From positions 43,597 through 107,596 of the forward strand of contig JBBDHG010000513.1 in NCBI GenBank assembly GCA_037951165.1: a DNA stretch of 64,000 bases, written 5' to 3'. Shown here piece after piece: positions 10,151-23,194 of the stretch; position 1 is the stretch's first letter, and every line of letters starts with the position of its first letter. A model generated the notes under the pieces. The model worked only from the letters and a program-made list of their open reading frames with translations, ran no database searches and was not told where the DNA came from. The position numbers were made by a program, and so were the translations under genes. The stretch is from Lophius americanus. Taxonomy: Eukaryota > Chordata > Actinopteri > Lophiiformes > Lophiidae.

Positions 10151-13100
10151 CCGGACCGCCCAGAATTAGCGGTTCCTAGAAGACGGTACTTACTAAAGTC
10201 TCCTGCTGATGGAAAGGCTTTTCAGTGGGAATACTCCCACCCAAAAACTCCTCAATCTCCGGCATAATCATCTCAAACTCGCTCCAATTAATCTCCGACC
10301 ACTCCCCGTCTTTTCAAAAGAATATTTCTCCTGCAGGAGGTGAAAGACATAAGAGGTGCCAGAACAACCTCTTTGTCTTCCTGATCTCTATCTCCTCCTC
10401 TCAGGTCGACTCAACCAAAAGACATTCAGAAGGCGATTAAACACCGGCAACTTTCCCCCGTCAGCAAAATAAAGAATCCATCTACTAAATGTTCCTTTAC
10501 ATCACGAGACGGATGGTTAGAGTCCGTAATTCAACGATGAGCTCTGAATTCCAGCTGAATGGCCCGTTCCACACTGAGCCTGTCAGGGGTGATTACGAGC
10601 TTAGCAAGAAAAATGAGATACTGGTTGACCCATTTCTGAACACTTTGTTTCACGCCGTCCCTTCCTCCGTTCCCGTCCTTTCTTCCCGACAAGTCGGCCC
10701 GTTCCTTCACTTTTATTTCAGCCTCCCTGCCCACCGCTTCCCTAGGAGTGGAGGTCGGGTCAGAGGCCACCTGGTTGAGCCACGTTGCCGAGCGCGAGCA
10801 ACCCGGCAACAAAGGCGTCCGCTGTTATAGATCCGTCGCTCGGTGCCAAACTTTCACCTTCACCCCCTCCCGTCTGGCCCCTGTGTGAAGAAAACCCCTG
10901 CGGGGATGCTTCAATAGGGGGTCTGTGAGCCGCTCGGCGCTCCCAGGCGGCGAAGTTTGGACGCTGTCACGAGGAGAGTCACAGTGGGAACTCATCCGCG
11001 AGGAAGAAGGTGGGAAATAAAAGGAGGTGACGCACCTCTGCTGCGGCCGGCGGACAAAGACCTCTATGGGCGCCGTTTTCTCGCCACCAGTCGGACGCCT
11101 CGGGGTCTTATTTGGCTGTCAGGAAAAATTTTCCGAATGTGTAAATATTGCGAGGGGAGCCGTTTTTTTTTTTTTCCCGCCGCTGCCAACTAATAAAATA
11201 TGCGTAATTGAAACAATACGCTCTGAAATGAGATGAAAGGCATTGGTTTCTGGTTGGTGCCACAGATGTCCTGAAAATGTTGAGTTTTGCAGATAAGCGT
11301 CGAGAAAACTGGCGGCGGGCCCCTTCCTCCTCTCATGTCCCCGGCAAAGCGACATGAGAGAGCGGGGCTTCGCTCTTAAGAAGTTTGTTATTTCGCCGCC
11401 TTTGACTAAGGTCATACCAAATTAACAGACGACTGACGGAATAAAAATAGCAAACCATTAATTCTTCTTTTTTTTTTTTTTTTTCCTTCTCCTCTCTGCT
11501 CGTAAATCTTAAAGGTTGACCTGATTTTTAACGTTAAACTATGTGGAAGAATTAAAAGCAGGAGGGGGAACAAGAAAACGGGGTAGTGGTGGGAGGGGGG
11601 GAGGGGGGGGGGGGGCATTCAAATAAGCAGCACAGACTCATTTCAACCATGTCGCCGTGCAGCTCAGGTTTCATGTTGGATCTACGGGAACTAAAAATAC
11701 TTTCGATCTTTTCTTCTTCTTTTTTTTTGCGGGAGGGGTGTAAGGAGGGGGGGGGGAATTAAAACCTCACCAAAAACAACAATGGCGGATTAGAACGAGC
11801 ATTTTCAATTACTGCTGGCAGAGATTTTGAAACTTTATGGTCAAAAGAATTATAATCAATTTTCAGGTGATGAAAAAACACAAACATTCAAGAAAAAGAA
11901 AAAAAGTGTCGGGGGGGGGGCTTTTAATTGCCGCCACATTCGTTAACAAGCTTAAGTCTTTTTCTCGGCGCTGGGCTCCGCACTCAGCATTCAAATAGAT
12001 CCTAATTATTTCTAGTGAAGGTCTTAAGATTGTCAACTCTGGTGTTGGCCCACGATAAAACATGGCTCTTTCAAACTTAATCACCACAAGTACGTTCCAG
12101 CGCCGTAGACGGCTCAGAGGTTGGAGCCGCATTAACTCCATTTTAGGTTGGATGGCCTGAAAAAGCAGATTACATCCCCGGAATCAAACCCTAACTGATG
12201 ATCACGCTCCTAAACAGTCAATTATGGAATGTTTACGGCCGGCTTATTTGTTTCTGTTCGCTTGATAACGCGGCGGAATGACTTTAGATTGACAAGGATT
12301 TATGGGGAAAGCGCCGAACGGAGTAAAAGCCAATCACGTAAACCGCCAATTAGAAGTCCGCCGAGGAGAATTAAAAGACGGCCGAATCAAGATTCTTTCT
12401 TTTTTTTTCTTCTGAAAACAGAGGAAGAGGAGGCGAGATACCGGATGTTTAATGAGGAGAGGGGATGATGGGCAGCGCCGGCATCACGGTATGCAAATGG
12501 GCTCGGAAATAGTCGCGGATGTGAGTGAAGACCGGCGCCGATACATTATTATGATAATTGATGAGTTTGGGTTGTTTTTTTTTGGGATGCAGAGAAAAAA
12601 ACTTCCCGCTGGAAAGAAAAAAAAACATTTAACTTTTAAAGATGCCGAAGAATCACGGAAATTCAAATATCTCTTTGACGGAGCAGCTTCCAGGGCCCGC
12701 TGGACCGGCCCTGTCAGAACCTTAACCTGATCATATCAGGGAAATATGCAGTCCGAGCTGAAGAAAAAAAAAAACCAGGCTTTAATTTTCTCTCTTCAAA
12801 TCTACGTCTGATCACCCGAATGACAACGTTTATTACAATCACTTTAATAAGCACTAATAGCCTCCAGTTGAGAAATGAAATGCACTTTATGTGAGAGATT
12901 TCATGAGTCGCGTCACTGAGATGAAAAGAAAAGAAGAGATTTCCCTCTCTAGACAATTCTCCGATCCTTTCTGACAAAGAACTCTTTGAACTGGACCATA
13001 TTGTTCAAGTTTATGAGGAGTTGCTCCTCAAGGTTTCACCCTCAGCTCACACCTCCCTGTCCAAGAATGTACGGCGGCCCTTCAAGGTCAAAATGATGTC

Positions 13101-13409
13101 ATCATGTGGGACCACATGATCATCCTGACCACAGATGAACTTCCTTTAAGATCCATCTACAAACTGGATTTAGTCCAAAAGGCACAAGAAAAAGGAAAAA
13201 CTAGTTCCTTATTCTGACATTTTGAGTTTCTCTTCTCTTTCTTTCTCTCTTTATTTATCAACATTTCAAAGTAATTGTTGATGTAATAGATATAAGTTGC
13301 ATTACTTAGTCATTTCAGATGTTTGCGTGGAAAATCACAGATAATCTTTTTATTCAGGTCCTGGAATTTTTTTCCTTTCTGTCTTAAATGTATACGTCTC
13401 GTTTAGGAA
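10151..13409. other. Non-coding block
   Basis: No gene is recognised. Homopolymer and G-rich runs occur (T-run at about 11468-11485; G-runs near 11594-11615, 11739-11755 and 11910-11920). Confidence 0.5.
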
Positions 13410-13419
13410 CTCTGTGTTT

Positions 13420-13472
13420 GTTTATCTGTTTGTTTGTTTATCGGTTTGTTTGTTTATCGGTTTGTTTGTCTG
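13420..13472. repeat. GTTTGTTTATCG minisatellite
   Basis: About four units of a 12- to 16-bp TTTGTTTATCGG-type repeat. Confidence 0.85.
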
Positions 13473-14184
13473 CGGACAAGATTACGGAGAAATTAATCGA
13501 CAGATTTGCATGAAATTTTTACTCACAGTTATGTGTCGAGGCGCTCCTTTGTTCCTTTGGGGTTGGAGCTGGGGGCTGAACAGAGACGCCGAAGTGGAAG
13601 ATGCAGAAGACGAGCCGCTACAGAGCATCTGAGAGATACTCAGAGAGTTTGTTGGAGTTGTCAGTACATTTATAGGATGGCAATATTGTGTGTGTCTGTA
13701 AAATTGTGTGTGTGGCTACATTGAGTTAAGGGGTGGGGCTGTGGCGCTGGGATGGATCGGGTCGATGGAGTTGTGCAAGAAGGAAGGAAAACTTAAAATG
13801 TAAAGTCTGCATATTTTGCAAACTAAATAATATATGAGCACAAATAAAGAAACTGTATTACTTAGGAAATTATTTGTGGAGGCCCACAAGCACCAAGGAC
13901 AGGGTCCTACGGGGGGATTCTTCCAAACGGGTCGGATGTCCCTCGCCGGACGAGTCGGATCGCATGGTGTTCTGTACGGAACCTGCCAGTTCAACTCCGA
14001 TCAGTTGTATGAGTCGGGTCCTCATGTCGGGGTTTCACAATCTGCTGCTTTTAATTGTACCAAATAATAAGCATTATTCTCCATTTGTCAAAATGTGGGT
14101 TCTGAAACACATTTTATACACACAACACACAAACAAGAAAAACAGTGACATCACAGCTCGAGTTCCATCGCCACGTACTGGATG
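13473..14184. other. Non-coding block
   Basis: No gene or clear repeat is recognised. Confidence 0.45.
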
Positions 14185-14836
14185 CACTGCAAAAAACTCA
14201 AAATCTTTCTCAGAAAATTTTCTTTTCTTTCTTTTGTCTTTTTGCACTTGATTCAAGACGGTGAAAAAATAAAGGAACGTTTCACTGAGATTCAGGGATT
14301 TTGTTTTACGACAGTCGAAGATCTCGTCTGGTGAAAGAATCTCGAAAATATCTCAAAAGATCAAACGTTGTATTTCCAGCTAATTTAAAGATACATTTTT
14401 TCTTAAAATGTTTAAATATGAATCTTTAATCTTATTTAAAACTCATAATATTCTGGTAAATAGATAGAAACTTTATAAATCTCCATATTGGAAATGTATT
14501 TGGTTTGGACTAAAAAAAAAAAAAACACGATAAAACCTGCAAAAATACAAATACTACAATAAAAACAAAAACAAAGAGAAGAGATATGGTGTAATCATGA
14601 AAAAACTAATTGTAATTATTACTGGATGATTATGAGACACAAAACGTCCTAATATTAGTAAAATATAGTGAAAAATTAGATTTACCAGCTCATTTTAAGA
14701 CCCTTTATCTAAATCTCACATCTTATTTTAAGAAAGCTTATTTTCACTTGTTCTGTTGTTTTTACTTATTTAAAGCTAAAAACACCTTGTATTAATTTTT
14801 TAAAACTTATTTCTGAAGGGGAATTTTTTTACAGTG
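14185..14836 (+). mobile_element. MITE-like element with CACTGCAAAAA / TTTTTACAGTG ends
   Basis: A 652-bp AT-rich segment starts CACTGCAAAAAACTC and ends GAATTTTTTTACAGTG, giving short imperfect inverted termini (CACTG[C/T]AAAAA). The interior has CAGCTAATTTAAAGATACAT and ACCAGCTCATTTTAAGA near the two sides, a partial symmetry. There is no transposase. The ends resemble a hAT-type family abundant in teleosts, assigned from memory. No convincing target duplication was found. Confidence 0.65.
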
Positions 14837-15786
14837 TAGCATTTTTAGTCTTTGCGGATCCGTGCATGTGAAAATCATGTCACTTCTTCGTCGTGTGCTT
14901 TTTTTTTACATTTTAGCTTAACCCTAGTGGTGTTAACGGGTTGCTGGTTGCCATCTAAGGGGCGGAGCAACAATAGGTGAGTTGAAATGAAACCTTTTAT
15001 CACGAATAAATTAGTTAAAAAAGTGGGGGTACTATTAAGTAGTTTCGGTATTACGTTCGGAAAGGCAACCGCTGCGTTTAAACGCTGAAAAGTTTGTTAA
15101 TAATACATTAAAAAACTTAAGTTAAGAAATAACAAACTCCAGAAAAACGTCCAAGAAAACTCGCCATGAGTCGTGAACGGCCGACGCTGTTAACGAAGTA
15201 AAAACAGCAGGAAAACTTTGAAAGAGGCCAATTTTAGAATTTGCTTGTACATAAATCCCACAAGAACAAAGTGGATCAGAACCGCCAACTTAAAAAGTTT
15301 TGATGGAGCGTGAATGAAGGTGTTGAAGAGCTGGGATAGGCTCCAGCCCCTCGCCACACTGAGCGGAGAATGAAGGGATCAAAGACTTCTGGGTTTGATA
15401 ACTTAATTGCTAACGTCTTAATGTTGAAACGTTAGTCGGAGTGAAACCACCCTGAGGAACCGACAGGGCTTTGATGTCACCGTTTCCTCCCTCCTGCCTC
15501 CAGTCTGGGCTAAAGGAGAAAACCTAAACGATCATCAGCTGTTTCTTCTTTAAAATCATCGCAGTAACAGAAAAAAACCGATCCGATGACATGACAGACG
15601 CCGACCTCCTGATTGAACCCTAGTTGTGGCTTTTGTGTTTGTCACTCAGCTGTTAACTGTTCTGATTGACGTGTGAGTGTCCACGTAACCCCACCTAGTG
15701 ACCCCCTCGTTATGCCTTTATCGGACTTGTACGAGATGGTGGGGGGCGTCAGGTCGTGTCCAAGTTGGTTATACGTACGGAAACAT
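14837..15786. other. Non-coding block
   Basis: No gene or repeat is recognised. Confidence 0.45.
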
Positions 15787-15918
15787 CCAAGGTCATTGTC
15801 CAAGGTCATCGTCCAAGGTCATCGTCCAAGGTCATTGTCCAAGGTCATCGTCCAAGGTCATCGTCCAAGGTCATCGTCCAAGGTCATCGTCCAAGGTCAT
15901 CGTCCGAGGTCATCGTCC
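15787..15918. repeat. 13-bp minisatellite, about 10 copies
   Basis: Unit CCAAGGTCATCGT with T/C and G/A variants. As 13 is not a multiple of three, all three frames stay open and give spurious proteins. Confidence 0.97.
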
Positions 15919-17139
15919 TAAACACAATAAAATGGTCGAGTCACTAAATCCAGTTCAATTCAGGCCAATAAAAAAAAAACTTTGTGCAAAAAATGCGAAC
16001 GAACCAGAACTTTGAAGGAAACGGCGCCAAAAAAGAAAAACCTGAATCCTTAAAAGGTTGGCCGCCGCCCTCCCGTGTAATCTCGCCGTGATTGTTCATT
16101 CTGTCCCCACATCTCGCCGCTCCCAGAATGATGGAAGGAGAAACTAGACACTCGGGCGAAGGCCGTTAATAAAAGACACGTCGAGTCGCTCTCAATATTG
16201 CGGGCCGACCTCGCGGACTTTGAAGTCCTCTCTTCTCGCTTAACTTAACCCAGTCTCCATTCATCTCGCGCTCAGACCGGGCCTTTAATGTGGCGAGCCG
16301 GTCAGCCTCCCTCGTAGCGTCCCAACCATCACGTCATCGGACGTCTTCAGAACTGGGATTATTTGCATTTCCTGGTCTGTTTGAGCTTCAATCACACAAA
16401 AGGGGGCCGGGACCGCTCCTCAAGAAAAGATCCAGGGGAAAAAGAAGAAGAAGAAGAAGAAGAAGAAGAAAAAAAGCATCACCCCTAAAGTAATGTGGTG
16501 CCACAGAACTCAAACCAGATGAATCTTCTCTATTTTTACCTTTTCCTCTGCCAAGGAAACATCAGGCACATCCTGTACGCTTCAGTGAAGGCGGGCCAGC
16601 TCCGGCGCTGGAAAGGAGAGGGAACAAAGATGTTTCAACCCCCCCCGCACAAATCTCTCCTGTGTTTGCTTGATTTAGTTGTGTATGATCTTTGAGATGG
16701 AGATGATACGACACAAAACGCACACATGTACGCACATCTGCGAGGAACCGGAGCCAGCCGGCAACACGACACACAATCTCCCCGTCCACGCAGACACGGA
16801 AACCTGGGGATTCTGCACAGATGGAGACGATACCGGGTCGGCGCTCTGAAGATAGAAGACGAGGGGGGGCGGGGGGGTGATCGTGGAGCTGCGGCTGGAC
16901 ACCTGATTCCAGATGATTCCCGAGTTCTGGAGACAGAGACAGGATGTGGGTCCGGTCTTAAACGCTGATAAGAAACCAGGGCAGGGATTATTGAGACGTT
17001 TGAGGGTCTCCAGTCACATGGTCACGTCAACAGAACTTTTTAAGGAGCGGGAAGTTGTCACATACGTCTCACCAGTAGCACAGTATGCCCAAAATCAAAA
17101 GAAGTTCCACATGAGGGATGGAAGACAGGTTCTGAGGAG
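15919..17139. other. Non-coding block
   Basis: Contains (GAA)n at 16443-16475 and a G-rich run near 16863-16878. No gene is recognised. Confidence 0.45.
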
Positions 17140-17345
17140 AGAGTGGGGAGAGTGGTGAGGAGAAAAACCACTGCTGACCCACAACCCACCTTGATGACCA
17201 TCAGAGCTTCTGGGAGAATCTCCTCTGGACTGATGAGTGTAAAAGTGGACCCGTTTGAAGACGGGGGTCCAGTTCCATCTGGTGGAAACCAAACACAGCA
17301 TTCCACCAGAAGAACATCAGACCTACAGCTCCAGCTATGTGCGGC
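17140..17345 (+). mobile_element. Tc1-like transposase fragment
   Basis: The plus strand encodes DHQSFWENLLWTDECKSG, matching the Tc1 region FWxNILWTDETK with the second catalytic Asp. After a frameshift comes IWWKPNTAFHQKN, like the following IWRKxNTAFxxKN block. Only about 200 bp remain. Confidence 0.75.
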
Positions 17346-17540
17346 GAAGGGCGCTCCACTCAAACGACATGGCACCTGTGACAACTCAACAAGCGCAGAT
17401 TTCTAATTGGCCGCCATCAGTGACAGCTGACGCTACCGCCGCGGAGAGACGCTTAAAGACGCTCAGGCGGCGAAAACCAACACGAGCCAGTGTTGTTCTA
17501 ATCATCTGGAAAACTGTGCAGGCATTCCTGCTGCAGCTGG

Positions 17541-17742
17541 GAGCGCCATCCTCAGAGCGCCGTCCTTAGAGCGCCATCCTCAGAGCGCCATCCTCAGAGC
17601 GCCGTCCTCAGAGCGCCATCCTCAGAGCACCGTCCTCAGAGCGCCGTCCTCAGAGCACCGTCCTCAGAGCGCCGTCCTCAGAGGGCCATTGTCAGAGCGC
17701 CATCCTCAGAGGGCCATCCTCAGAGCGCCATCCTCAGAGCGC
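17541..17742. repeat. 14-bp minisatellite, about 14 copies
   Basis: Unit GAGCGCCATCCTCA with CGTCC and GGGCC variants. Confidence 0.97.
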
Positions 17743-18096
17743 TCACAATAATGACTGATAGAAACGTCGTCCTATTGAGATTAAGCTGATGGACGAGCCT
17801 CAGCAGAACCGTCCTGAGAGCGGATCACCAAACTTCTTCTTCTTCTACCTCCATGTTTTACTGTGGACCCTTTTTCCACCTGTCTTTTACATCCTTATGC
17901 AAATTAAACATCAAAATGAGCAACTTTATCTGGACTATTCTATAATCTGTTTGAAGAATTCACTAAATGTTGAGCTAGTATTGCAAAAAATCTCCCTTAC
18001 CGAGGCAACGTGGCAATTCTTAATGCAAAAATGTAAGTCACATGATATCAAAGACATCAGATTGCATCAAAGATATTACATCACATAGTAATCCAC

Positions 18097-18292
18097 GGAC
18101 CTGAGGACCTGAGAACCTTAGGACATGAGGACCTGAAGACCTGAAGACCTGAGGACCTGAAGACCTGAAGACCTGAGGACCTGAAGACCTGAAGACCTGA
18201 AGACCTGATGACCTGAAGACCTGAGGACCTGAAGACCTGAAGACCTGAAGACCTGAAGACCTGAGGACCTGAAGACCTGAGGACTTGAGGAC
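18097..18292. repeat. 9-bp minisatellite, about 21 copies
   Basis: Unit GACCTGAAG / GACCTGAGG. Reads as Ser-Ser-Gly-Leu-Gln-Val repeats on the other strand but is not a gene. Confidence 0.97.
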
Positions 18293-19275
18293 AGCAGAGA
18301 CACCCTCTTCCTTTTTAAAAAAAAATGGTACCTCAAAAAACAAAAATGCGACCCGCCACCTCCCTCTGACATTAAACCCCGCCCCCTGCCCCGAAACGTC
18401 CCCGGCTGTCACTCAAATGAAACCCGGCCCGGTAATAGGAAGCAGGCGATGGAACCTCGCGGCTCCTCTGGACCCGATAGCGGGCGTCAGACGAGGGGTC
18501 CCTGAATAAAGAAAGACACTCTTATTGGCGAGGCCGACAATGAAGCCCCCTCGCTCCGGCGCTGAGCCTGCGAGGGTCCGACTTGTTCATCCGTTGTTAG
18601 GCGACTAATGCGAGTGATTTAAGGGGGGGATTAAATGATGTCGCCCATAAATGACATCATTCCTGCACAGGTGCTGCACTGAGCAGCTCCTGAGTGATAA
18701 CTAAGATAATCTCTCTCTCTCTTTTCTCCTCTCTTCCAGCGCCGACTCCCTCCCTCTCTTTTTCTCACGGATCCAACACTTTGTTCCGGCGATATTTCCC
18801 GTGTCAATACCTCCTCCTCCTCGCCGCCGTCTCCCTCTCTCTCTCCTCCGCCATTGTCTGATCCTTATTCAGCACTAAACCCCCCCTCCCCCGAACCACA
18901 CCGCACTAACAAGTGAGACCACGTCTCTGCGTCTCCCCCGAGTCCGACGGTATTTCACAGAAATAACGTGCCGAGTTGAATTAAAGTGAAAGATTTTTTT
19001 TTTTTTTACTTAAAAAAAAGGAAAAAAAGGAAAAAAAAAAAACTTTTGCGAGGCAGAAACTTGGCGGCGGCGTTCCCGGGGGGGAATTCACCGCGCAATG
19101 AATTTCTCAAACGAGGATATGAAGACATTGATGTCGAGCACTTTGCATATGATAAGCTCTTTTTCCATAAAGAGGAATGATTAGTTTGGGAACGGTCGGA
19201 TGCAGGAGGACGGGGGAAAATGTTCCGTGCTGTCGGATATTAAGGATGTTTAGAATACATTAAAAAACAAAATAT
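18293..19275. other. Non-coding block
   Basis: CT-rich tracts at 18711-18730 and 18835-18845, and A-runs near 19010-19040. No gene is recognised. Confidence 0.45.
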
Positions 19276-19276
19276 A

Positions 19277-19485
19277 GGCAGATTCTGTCGCAGTCGGCTG
19301 GTGAGTGATGTTCTTACCGAACTTTCTGACTTTGCACTGAAGAGGAAGAATGAATTAAACTCAAGCCGACCCGTTTGGACCGGAGTGGGCAGCGCCGTCT
19401 TTTGTGCTAAAGTGTAACGTCACAAGTGGGCCAGCAGGATTCATTTGTGCCATTTGGGGCACCGGAACCTTCCGGGGCCTTGGAA
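19277..19485 (+). repeat. Left copy of ~200-bp direct repeat flanking the minisatellite
   Basis: It shares with 20090-20271, in order, GGCAGATTCTG, AACTTTCTGACT, GACCCGTTTGGA, AAGTGGGCCAGCAGGATTC and TTTGTGCCATTTGGGGC. Confidence 0.88.
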
Positions 19486-20090
19486 GTCCAGGTTCTTACA
19501 GTGAAACAGTCCAGGTTCACACAGAGAAACAGTCCAGGTTCATACAGTGAAACAGTCCAGGTTCACTCAGTGAAACAGTCCAGGTTCACACAGAGAAAAA
19601 GTCCAGGCTCACACAGTGAAACAGTCCAGGTTCACACAGAGAAACAGTCCAGGTTCACACAGAGAAACAGTCCAGGTTCACACAGAGAAACAGTCCAGGT
19701 TCATACAGTGAAACAGTCCAGGTTCACACAGTGAAACAGTCCAGGTTCACACAGAGAAACAGTCCAGGTTCACACAGTGAAACAGTCCAGGTTCACACAG
19801 AGAAACAGTCCAGGCTCACACAGTGAAACAGTCCAGGTTCACACAGTGAAACAGTCCAGATTCACACAGTGAAACAGTCCGGGTTCACACAGAGAAACAG
19901 TCCAGGTTCATACAGTGAAACAGTCCGGGTTCACACAGTGAAACCGTCCCGGTTCATACGGAGAAACAGTCCAGGTTCATACAGTGAAACAGTCCAGGTT
20001 CATACAGTGAAACAGTCCAGGTTCATACAGTGAAACAGTCCAGGTTCATACAGTGAAACAGTCCAGGTTCATACAGTGAAACAGGTCCAG
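19486..20090. repeat. 23-bp minisatellite, about 26 copies
   Basis: Unit CAGTCCAGGTTCACACAGTG plus AAA (23 bp) with GAGA/GTGA and CACA/TACA variants in a patchy order. Flanked by direct repeats (separate entries). Confidence 0.97.
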
Positions 20091-20271
20091 GCAGAATCTG
20101 GTGGTGAATGATTTTTTCCAGAACTTTCTGACTCGGCACAGTCGATGAATCACATTCCTCCTGACCCGTTTGGATCGGAGCTGGCAGCTCCATCTTTTGT
20201 GAATCCTCCCAAGTGGGCCAGCAGGATTCGTTTGTGCCATTTGGGGCTCCGGAGCCTTCTGGGGCCCGGAC
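20090..20271 (+). repeat. Right copy of ~200-bp direct repeat flanking the minisatellite
   Basis: Counterpart of 19277-19485 with small indels. The offset falls from about 802 to 787 bp across the copy. Confidence 0.88.
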
Positions 20272-21295
20272 CCCCCCGTGTGGTAAACAGCGGGCGATGA
20301 TTATCGTCGCGTACCGAGAGGAAATCCAGCTGTATTGTTTTTAGCGCGGCCGCTTGTTTACACGACTCTCTCTCCGCCGCCTGAGTCGGGTTTTCATTTT
20401 TCCTCCGTGTGCAAAAGTTCTGCTCATTCTGTTTGTATTATTTGTGATTTTTCTTGTTGTGCTTCGATCCGACTCGGTTCTATCTCCAGGCCCGGGCTTT
20501 CACGAGAAGCAGGGGGGGGGGGGGGGGGCATCCAGCGACTCTGCGGCCCCCGCAGCTGGGATTCATTACCCTGTTTTTTTTCTTCTGCCACACCCTTTGA
20601 TTTCAAATAAACACGCTCGGTATGTATACTGAAGCCGGGACAAATAGGAGCTGCAAATAATTCATAACATTTGTTTTTAAAGCGCCGGCCGCCAGATGGG
20701 TGGAGATTTTTCTTCTTCTTCTTTTTGTTGGCCTGTCAGGTGGGCGACACGGACGCCATCCCTGCACCCCCACCACGCATCGACCTCATCGCCTCCTGCA
20801 GCAGAACTAATCAGCCCACCTGAAGCCACCTGTCCAGCCTCTCAGCGGCAGAACGCGGGCCGAGCCGGTCCCGCAGATGTCTGGCGTCGACCCGATCTGG
20901 TCCGCAGCAAAAACACGATGATCCAAATCAGACTCATCTGGATTTACTGCCTGAATGTGGAGAACGCTCCAAAAGCGGCATTAAGTCTGCCGTGGAAGTT
21001 ACTCACAGCGGATAAATGAAGTTTACTCGCAACAGATACATCAATAGATCCGACAGAACCGCATTATGGTCTGGATCTAGTTCCACGCCATGCAGATCCA
21101 CAGCATCCACGTGTGATCGATGGATCGCTAACGGAGAAACGTCAAAAAAAGGCTTTTCTCAGGAAACGTCCAAACCGTGGATCTGCCTCTGGATGAGGAC
21201 CCAGAACTTCCTCGGTTCCTGCCGGGTCCATAACCCGATACTCAAAGGAGGTCGGTTGAAACAAGCTCAGTAGTTTAGTCATTCATGCCCGTCAA
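20272..21295. other. Non-coding block
   Basis: G-run at about 20512-20529. No gene is recognised. Confidence 0.45.
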
Positions 21296-21628
21296 TCAGC
21301 CATAACATTAAAACCACGAGACGGGCTTGGCCGAACTCCACGTGTGCGTCGATGAACCCGGAGCACCGCTTCACCTGCTCACCTCAAAGTTCTAACCACT
21401 GCGGGTCTTTTTATTCACATTGAGGCCCGAATATAACGTCACAGAAAAAAGTGTCTAACATTCAGATCTGAGCGACTTTGATAAAAGGTAAATAAGATAA
21501 ATTGTGAATTAGTGACAAGTCTGCAGCGCAAACGTGTGAGAAAGTTCCTGCTGGTTCTGACAGGAAGCTGTCAGAACACAGATGATTGCAGAACCCTATC
21601 ACACAGATAGTTATAATGTTATGGCTGA
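21296..21628 (+). mobile_element. Internally deleted Tc1-like element (MITE-type)
   Basis: It begins TCAGCCATAACATTAAAACC and ends GTTATAATGTTATGGCTGA, which form inverted termini. Inside, TGAGCGACTTTGATAAAAGG and TGCTGGTTCTGACAGGAAG resemble 5'-half transposase text of the Tc1-like family also seen at 6375-7180 and 30870-31075, so this is a 333-bp deletion derivative. Confidence 0.85.
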
Positions 21629-23194
21629 CTGGGATAGGCACATAAAAGCGGTCGGGGACCCCTGGCTGGTTATAAAAAGCATCATAAGTGAGATCGTTTC
21701 GTGTTTCCAGCCTTCAGCGACACTTTGATGGAAACTTAATTTCACTATCAAATAAAAAGCTCAACCCTCCAAACCGTCTCTTTGACTCAGAGCTCAGTCG
21801 GACTCATGTGTCTCCCTCTCAAACCCGGGGTCTTCTGAAGGCTTTCCAACGCTGGAGTGAGATGTACGACAAGAGGAAGGAAAGGGTCCGTTCCTGACTC
21901 TTATCCTCGGAGGTCCTGTTTCTCCTCACCGCTTGTCTAAACTGGTGAAAAAGAAGAGCTTCTGATACTTAATCCTGTCGGCGTTCTTCTCCGGGTCCCT
22001 GAAGAATCCATTCACGCCCAGCGGATGTCAAACAACCCTTGAAAACAACCGCCGGGGCCTCGTTTTCACTACCAGCTGGGTGGAGTTTGCCAAAAAAACG
22101 CCCGTCCGCACTCGAGAGCCGGAAAGTATTTGTCATCCGAATGAGATTGTGCGTCGCCCCGGGAGACGGGGGTCCACACAGAGAGGATGCCGGCAGCGCC
22201 GAGAGGAGAAGTTGTAACCAGGCTGTCATCGGGAAGAAATGTCAAATATTCCACCCTGTTGGCCGTTGCCGAGGCCGGCCCACGCAGTTAAAAGTTCACC
22301 GAGACAAAGGAGGGCATTGTGGGTCGGCACTAATCGGAGGGGGTCTCCCATTTAGAGTTCGCACTTCTTGAATTCTAACTACGCCGACGGAGATATGGAG
22401 TAGGATCAAACCCCCGCGTGACCCGACTGCCTGCAACCCCGGGGTCAAAACGGCAATTTTAAAACAATTTGAGCGCTGGCAATTAGCCGGGAGGGAGGAA
22501 GAGGGAGGAAGAGCGCGGAAGAGGGGGCATCGCTCCGTGGATCAGTCGATGGGAGGGCAGGAATGGGTCCGACCCCCGAGTCCAGGAATAACAAGCTCTT
22601 ACTGTGGTCAGATGTTAGTCACCGTATCAGGAGCGGCTCACGTCGTCATGAAGCCCAAACACAGACATCAGATTTACAGAAATGTGATTCATGTCTCCGT
22701 CGGACACCAATAAATCATCCTGCTGCTCCTGTTCGGACTTTAGCGGGGCAAACCGCCGTGGAGAGATCAAAGGGTGCAGAGAGGACGACGCCCCGGCTCA
22801 GAAGGGTTAGAATGAACGAGTGGATCGCTAATTCAATGTAGCGTAAACTTAAGAATGCTTGGAAAGGATGAGGCGGTTCCTCTCCAGACTTTTTCTCGAG
22901 GTCAGGTCAAGTTCTGACAGGGAAAAATAGTTTTTTAACTTTAAGGGGTTTTCAGCTTTGGTGAGTCTTGACTCAGTCCCACCCGTTTACCCGAGCTCCG
23001 GGCCGACGCCGTGTCTTTGCTAGTGTCGGGTTCCGACAGTATTTTTGTCGGTTTAGCTCCACGAATTCTTGCCGTGTCGGTCGAGAAACTGGAACCACTT
23101 CAGGTTTTGACGCCGACCTTTCATTCAACCAAAGTCATGTGACGCCGATGAAGACGCGGGTCAGTCATCGCTGTGGAAGGACCCGTTTTCGTTT
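21629..23194. other. Non-coding block
   Basis: No gene or strong repeat is recognised. Confidence 0.45.

Noticed and set aside
13834..14251. Possible exon with overlapping open frames
   Set aside because: No domain, no consistent splice sites, no similarity that I recognise.
19426..19734. Gln/Ser-rich repeat protein
   Set aside because: Translation of the 23-bp minisatellite.
15787..20090. Regular repeats resembling a CRISPR array
   Set aside because: Units are head-to-tail with no unique spacers and no cas genes, and the genome is eukaryotic. They are minisatellites.
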